Positions 36,013 to 39,422 of a stretch of 39,422 nt of DNA are shown one piece after another. How positions within the stretch are numbered: position 1 is the first letter of the stretch; every line of letters starts with the position of its first letter. Source of the stretch: Enterococcus sp. DIV0660C (GTDB lineage: Bacteria; Bacillota; Bacilli; Lactobacillales; Enterococcaceae); contig NZ_JAFLWA010000002.1 in the NCBI RefSeq assembly GCF_017316125.1, positions 1-39,422 of the forward strand. The letters run 5' to 3'. The position numbers were made by a program, and so were the translations under genes. The notes under the pieces are model-generated. The model saw only the letters and a program-made list of their open reading frames with translations. It had not been told where the DNA came from and did no database searches.

Positions 36013-36606
36013 TTGGAATTAAAGAAATTAGAGGTCCCAACATCTTCAATTACAGAAGTCAAACGATCTCCCATGGATGTATTTGCTCAAGCAAGAGAAG
36101 CCGGGACTGGCGTATATATTTTTAACAGAGAAAAAGTGGCAGGTGTTATGCTGACTCAAGAACAGTATGAAGCATTAGTTCAAGAATTAGATGACCTACG
36201 CGGACAAAAAACAGGAATCAAACAGCAAATGTCAGAAGTGATTGCCGAAGTAAAACCAACATTTGAACCAACTATCGAAACGAATGAACCACCAGTAACA
36301 TCCACTGTAGCTGGAATGGAAGAGTTGGTGGAAACCCTTCAAAAGGTGCTTATTACAGGAATGCCGATTCTAGCGAAAAATTTAGATGAACGAATGGTTT
36401 CACTTGGATTTATTACGAAAAAAACAGGGTTTGGCGGTGTCGTTGCCATGCTGGATGAACTAAACGAAACAGGTAAAATCAGTTATCAATTACGAAAAAG
36501 GCAACATGAAAAATTAGTTATTGCTGAAATCATTGGTGAACAAGAAGCAAGTTCTCCTGTTTTTGATAAATTGCTAATCAAGAAAATTTATATTCATGAA
36601 GGATAA
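36013..36606 (+). CDS. Phd/YefM antitoxin-like protein with C-terminal extension, orphan
   Basis: A 197-aa protein. The first 65 residues match the Phd/YefM fold: ITEVKRSPMDVFAQARE, VYIFNREKVAGVMLTQEQYE and a following helix. In toxin-antitoxin pairs this domain binds DNA and its tail blocks a Doc or YoeB/RelE-type toxin. Here a coiled or disordered linker (about 65-105) and a second helical domain (about 105-195, ERMVSLGFITKKTGFGG) follow instead of a short toxin-binding tail, and no toxin gene is adjacent. The TTG start at 36013 has GGAGGG upstream. It may be a stand-alone regulator. N-terminal domain moderately sure, function unknown. Confidence 0.7.
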   Translation: MELKKLEVPTSSITEVKRSPMDVFAQAREAGTGVYIFNREKVAGVMLTQEQYEALVQELDDLRGQKTGIKQQMSEVIAEVKPTFEPTIETNEPPVTSTVAGMEELVETLQKVLITGMPILAKNLDERMVSLGFITKKTGFGGVVAMLDELNETGKISYQLRKRQHEKLVIAEIIGEQEASSPVFDKLLIKKIYIHEG

Positions 36607-36653
36607 AAGGAAAAAAGAAGGAAGCTGCAGCTTCCTTCTTTTTTCCTTTTATC
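36602..36653. terminator. 52-nt perfect palindrome, bidirectional terminator
   Basis: Two 26-base arms with no spacer (GATAAAAGGAAAAAAGAAGG... centred on GCTGCAGC at 36627/36628). It includes the stop codon of the Phd-like gene and faces the stop of the convergent gene at 36665. A and T tracts on both flanks of the GC core allow termination from either side. Confidence 0.9.
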
Positions 36654-36664
36654 AATAGTAAGGT

Positions 36665-37072
36665 CTATTTTTGCGAATTTTTTCTAATTGCTGGAAGTGA
36701 GATTTTCTGATCATAACTTTGTTTGGAATATGTAAAAAAGGTTGCCCAAAAAGCGCCAAATGCTTGGGGAACTAAATAAAGGAGCGCGAAAACAAGTACA
36801 AGTTGAGTCGGTTTGAAAGGTTGATAGAATAGTTGCCAGTCAGGAAATTTTAAGGCGTATATGTAAGAAACAATAGTGGAAATGATATTACCAACAAGGA
36901 GCAGTCGAATTTGTCCTTTGATCCTCATCAGAAATCCACCAAGGATAGCAAGAAAAATCAGAAAAATAAAGCCAAAAACCGAGTGATAATGGAAATCAAG
37001 TAATAACCCGAGATACAAGTATGGAATCAAGAGCAGCAGCAAAAAAATTTTTGACAGGTATTTTGTTAACAT
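36665..37072 (-). CDS. Small polytopic membrane protein, unknown
   Basis: A 135-aa protein with about four hydrophobic helices (residues 8-26, 31-50, 56-75, 88-110) and a basic C-terminus (SKQSYDQKISLPAIRKNSQK). It has no motif I recognise. A TAAGGAGG site lies before the ATG, which favours a real gene. Convergent to the Phd-like gene and divergent from the membrane protein at 37288. An integral membrane protein is all that can be said. Confidence 0.75.
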   Translation of the reverse strand: MLTKYLSKIFLLLLLIPYLYLGLLLDFHYHSVFGFIFLIFLAILGGFLMRIKGQIRLLLVGNIISTIVSYIYALKFPDWQLFYQPFKPTQLVLVFALLYLVPQAFGAFWATFFTYSKQSYDQKISLPAIRKNSQK

Positions 37073-37287
37073 AGCTTAAAACCTCCTTATACTTGTTTAA
37101 AAACCTTTATTATAGTTATATTTTAAAAAGAAAAAAAACATTAAGCAAACGTAATCACATAATTTGTAGGTTAAATGAATAAACTCTCATTCCCTTATCT
37201 CTAAAAAAAAAGATTTTCCCCCTAATTTTTTTAGAGAGAACATTGTATAGTGAGAGGCAAGAATTTTTTATTTTGGGGAGGAAGTAA

Positions 37288-37746
37288 ATGAAACAGAAAA
37301 TCATGGGCAGACATAGTTATTTATTTTTTTGGTTTTTTCCCCTTCTTTTACTTCCGTTTACTTGGGTGAACGCAATCGTTCAAGGAGCCGAAGTATTAGG
37401 GTTGATTCAAGGAAGCGGACTTTTGGTTGCACGCAATTTTCCAACATTGACGATTTTTTACTTGGTAGTGAGCGTCAGTTTATTGATACCAAGGTCATTA
37501 ATCAATAATTATAATTGGAAACTGATTTATTTTTCTTGCATGTTGATTTTCACATCAACATTTGCATTGTTGCCACGCATGATCATTGGACCAACGGGAC
37601 TTAGTCAAAGTGGATTGAAAGATTTATCCGACTATTCCGCTATGTATTTTTTGACAATTCGTCCAGTATTTTATTTAGCAGCTGCGTCTTTTATTCTGTC
37701 AGTAATCACGTATTTTTTTGTTGAATTGAGAAGAAGAGATCGATAA
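37288..37746 (+). CDS. Small polytopic membrane protein, unknown
   Basis: A 152-aa protein with about four membrane helices (around residues 11-30, 52-67, 77-95 and 120-143) ending in a basic ELRRRDR, which places the C-terminus inside. GGGGAGGAAG precedes the ATG, and a TATAGT -10-like sequence lies about 45 nt upstream. I see no family. The frame is fully hydrophobic-patterned and clearly coding. The neighbour on the other strand is also a small membrane protein, but they are not similar in sequence. Confidence 0.78.
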   Translation: MKQKIMGRHSYLFFWFFPLLLLPFTWVNAIVQGAEVLGLIQGSGLLVARNFPTLTIFYLVVSVSLLIPRSLINNYNWKLIYFSCMLIFTSTFALLPRMIIGPTGLSQSGLKDLSDYSAMYFLTIRPVFYLAAASFILSVITYFFVELRRRDR

Positions 37747-37827
37747 AAATAGTTTGAGGATCAAAAATACTGAAAATCAGATTTTTTTGAGCAAATAACT
37801 GTATAAATTAAGCTGAGAAGATAATTA

Positions 37828-37902
37828 AAAAGAGGTGTGAGCTTTGTAGAGAACCCAAAACGTCTGACTTTGGAATTTTCTACAGTTGCTTACATCTCTT
37901 TT
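37828..37902 (-). terminator. Long hairpin, terminator of the DUF2087 gene
   Basis: A 75-nt hairpin with three paired blocks: 37828-37842 with 37888-37902, 37846-37853 with 37876-37883, and 37855-37859 with 37869-37873. On the minus strand it is followed by TTTTTAATTAT, so it can end transcripts of the DUF2087 gene. Its loop shares AAGTCAGACGTT (minus strand) with the terminator at 4565. Confidence 0.7.
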
Positions 37903-37923
37903 CGCATTGTGGAAGAATAGCTA

Positions 37924-38308
37924 TTATGGATTTAGCCAATAGGTTTTTCCATCTTTTGTTCGTTGCATAAAACCATATTCAAGTAACGGCAAGTCGAAAC
38001 AAAATCTTCAATGTGTTGTTTCAATATATCATTGATTGCACGTTCAGAATAATTTTTTTTGGATCAACTTTTTGCGCTAAGTAATTTAAAAGAATGTTTT
38101 CTCTCTTTTCTCTACTTGGAAAAGTTTGAATAAAAGTGTCATGAGTGCAGTCAGTTGTCTGGCTTGGCGCTCTTTTTCTTTTGATTTGGATCTGGATAAA
38201 TTTTTCAAATTGAAAAGTTATGTCACAATAAAAGGAATGATAAGTCTCTTGTTCAATTGTCCAGCCCTTGAGATAATCTTGCTGTTCATAAAATAATTCA
38301 GTTTCCAC
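37924..38308 (-). pseudogene. Frameshifted DUF2087 protein gene
   Basis: Reading from a GTG at 38308 with GAGGAA upstream gives 95 aa, ending at 38021. The end of that frame (FPSREKRENILLNYLAQKVD) is the start of a DUF2087 domain. The continuation NYSERAINDILKQHIEDF is found in another frame, entered by adding one A to the A8 run at 38053-38060. The last part EYGFMQRTKDGKTYWLNP is in yet another frame, after CGTTACTTGA near 37984. It ends with a stop at 37924. So two frame lesions break the gene. The A run suggests slippage or a sequencing error for the first; the second could be a 4-nt loss from a TTGA repeat. DUF2087 proteins are of unknown, probably regulatory, function. Confidence 0.8.
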
Positions 38309-38404
38309 ATAAAAAACTTCCTCGCTTGTTTTTATGCCAACACTTTATGTAATTGTTTGTAAAATGACAAAAATATTTTGTTTAGGTTGAACAATATTTT
38401 TGTC

Positions 38405-38464
38405 TTTACAGGAAATTTACAGAAGTTCATGAATTGTTTACAACATTCATATCTGAGCTTTACA
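38405..38464 (+). promoter_or_regulatory. PHO boxes upstream of pstS
   Basis: Four TTTACA repeats at 38405, 38416, 38437 and 38459, spaced 11, 21 and 22 bp, that is on one face of the helix. TTCATG at 38426 may be a degenerate unit in the gap. This fits direct-repeat PhoP boxes (TTHACA-N5). A phosphate-starvation-induced promoter is expected. Confidence 0.82.
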
Positions 38465-38508
38465 GTGGCTTGTTACACTTTATTTGTAACTAAGAGAGGA
38501 GTATTTGA

Positions 38509-39393
38509 ATGAAAAAATTATGGTATTCTTTAGGCATCATTGGTTTCTTATTAGCAGGTTGTGGTTCGTCAAGTGCAAGCACTGACTCAACTTCGCAAGC
38601 AGACAAAGCAAGTTCAGATCAAGTAAAAATCGTAGCAGTTGGTTCAACTGCATTGCAGCCATTGGTTGATGCTGCACAAGATAGCTTTACGCAAGAAAAT
38701 TCAAATTATCAAATTTCTGTTCAAGGTGGCGGAAGTGGTACAGGGTTAAGTCAAGTGTCAGATGGTGCCGTGACAATCGGCAACTCAGACGTTTTTGCAG
38801 AAGAAAAAGATGGAATCGATGCGAAAAAATTGGTTGATCATAAGGTAGCTGTGGTCGGAATGGCACCAATTGTCAATAAAGAGACTGGTGTCACAAATGT
38901 TTCTCAACAGGAATTGATTGATTTATTCACAGGGAAAATCACAAACTGGAAAGAACTTGGTGGCAAAGATCAAAAGGTAACAGTAATCAACCGCGCAAAT
39001 GGTAGTGGAACGCGTGCTACTTTTGAAAAATGGGGGTTGAATGATGAAACACCTGTGCAATCACAAGAGCAAGATTCATCAGGAACGGTTCGCCAAATCG
39101 TTGCTCAAACACCAGGAGCAATCAGCTATCTTGCTTTTTCTTACTTGGATGAAACAACTCAGGCTTTGAGCGTGGATGATGTGAAACCAGAGGAAAAAAA
39201 TGTGGCAGACAATAGCTGGAAAATCTGGGCATATGAACATATGTATACAAAAGGAAAACCAGATGCAGCTGTTCAAAAATTCTTGGATTATATGACAAGT
39301 GAAGATGTTCAAGAGGGACCGGTCAAAGATCTAGGTTATTTACCAATCACATCAATGAAGGTTGAACGTGATGTCAATGGCGAAATCAAATAA
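38509..39393 (+). CDS. pstS: Phosphate-binding lipoprotein PstS
   Basis: A 294-aa lipoprotein. The signal peptide ends with the lipobox LLAGC (Cys 18), followed by a Ser/Thr-rich tether. The binding domain has AVGSTALQPLVDAA, QGGGSGTGLSQV and NRANGSGTRATF, the residues that hold phosphate in the PstS family, and LFTGKITNWKELGG. It binds inorganic phosphate outside the membrane and hands it to the PstCAB importer. ATG follows AGAGAGGAG. PHO boxes upstream indicate PhoPR control. The rest of the pst operon should follow beyond the window. Confidence 0.95.
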   Translation: MKKLWYSLGIIGFLLAGCGSSSASTDSTSQADKASSDQVKIVAVGSTALQPLVDAAQDSFTQENSNYQISVQGGGSGTGLSQVSDGAVTIGNSDVFAEEKDGIDAKKLVDHKVAVVGMAPIVNKETGVTNVSQQELIDLFTGKITNWKELGGKDQKVTVINRANGSGTRATFEKWGLNDETPVQSQEQDSSGTVRQIVAQTPGAISYLAFSYLDETTQALSVDDVKPEEKNVADNSWKIWAYEHMYTKGKPDAAVQKFLDYMTSEDVQEGPVKDLGYLPITSMKVERDVNGEIK

Positions 39394-39422
39394 AAACGGG
39401 AAAAAAACAGCGACGAAAATCG
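39376..39422 (+). CDS. Possible start of pstC (partial, runs off the end)
   Basis: An open frame begins with ATG inside the end of pstS in another register and stays open to the window edge: MAKSNKNGKKTATKI. The basic start would suit the cytosolic end of a membrane permease such as PstC, which normally follows PstS. It has no strong RBS and only 15 codons are visible, so this is tentative. Confidence 0.25.

Noticed and set aside
36013-36606. A toxin-antitoxin pair around the Phd-like gene
   Set aside because: No Doc, YoeB or RelE-type frame lies within the neighbouring 500 nt on either strand.

Overview
The window looks like chromosomal DNA of a low-GC Gram-positive coccus, most probably Enterococcus. 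Three things point there. There is a copYZAB operon of the Enterococcus hirae type: a BlaI-like CopY with a CxCx4CxC tail, a 70-aa CopZ, a 727-aa CopA and a His/Met-rich CopB with a CPH motif. The order dinG-ypmB-aspB-asnS is the Bacillus/Lactobacillales one. Many ribosome binding sites are strong AGGAGG sequences, and several genes use TTG or GTG starts. The proteins differ enough from the E. hirae ones I remember that I do not name a species.

Layout. 1-3 kb (minus): a YdcF/ElyC-like membrane protein, a secreted D,D-carboxypeptidase (DacA/PBP5) and a 38-aa one-helix membrane peptide. 3.2-5.1 kb: a baeRF-like protein, a gene-poor stretch with a structured, terminator-ended segment, and a cold-shock protein with a long leader. 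5.2-11.3 kb: an intergenic repeat that supplies the -35 box of dinG, then dinG, ypmB (tseB-like), aspartate aminotransferase and asnS. 11.5-16.7 kb: YccF, a Cd/Zn P1B-ATPase whose promoter carries a TGAA-N6-TTCA operator, an amino acid permease with an upstream CodY-like box, and a P-loop kinase. 16.7-21.8 kb: the copper operon. 21.8-22.1 kb: a convergent 50-aa gene whose promoter is wrapped in two copies of a near-palindromic operator. 22.2-30.0 kb: a mannitol region made of two adjacent transcription units, mtlA paralogue-mtlR-mtlF paralogue and mtlA-mtlF-mtlD. 30.1-34.3 kb (minus): moxR-DUF58-transglutaminase operon. 34.6-36.6 kb: an Mga-like regulator and an orphan Phd/YefM-like protein. 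36.6-38.3 kb: two small membrane proteins and a twice-frameshifted DUF2087 gene. 38.4 kb to the end: PHO boxes and pstS, with perhaps the first codons of pstC.

How the parts work together. The copper operon is self-contained: CopY repressor, CopZ chaperone and two ATPases behind two cop boxes. The mannitol units supply uptake and phosphorylation (IICB plus IIA), conversion of mannitol-1-phosphate to fructose-6-phosphate (MtlD) and a PRD activator (MtlR); a TTGGCACA...TGTGCCAA dyad and a cre-like site lie at the second promoter. Both IICB proteins carry an extra C-terminal domain that reads as a second IIB fold without its cysteine, and the MtlR IIB-like domain has Ser where I expect the regulatory Cys.

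I see no rRNA, tRNA, CRISPR array, insertion sequence or prophage. Most of the window is ordinary core genome. The best candidates for something undescribed are the 50-aa gene with the twin operator, two distant hairpins that share a 12-nt loop sequence, the orphan Phd-like protein and the pseudo-IIB domains. I do not see a convincing wholly new multi-gene system.
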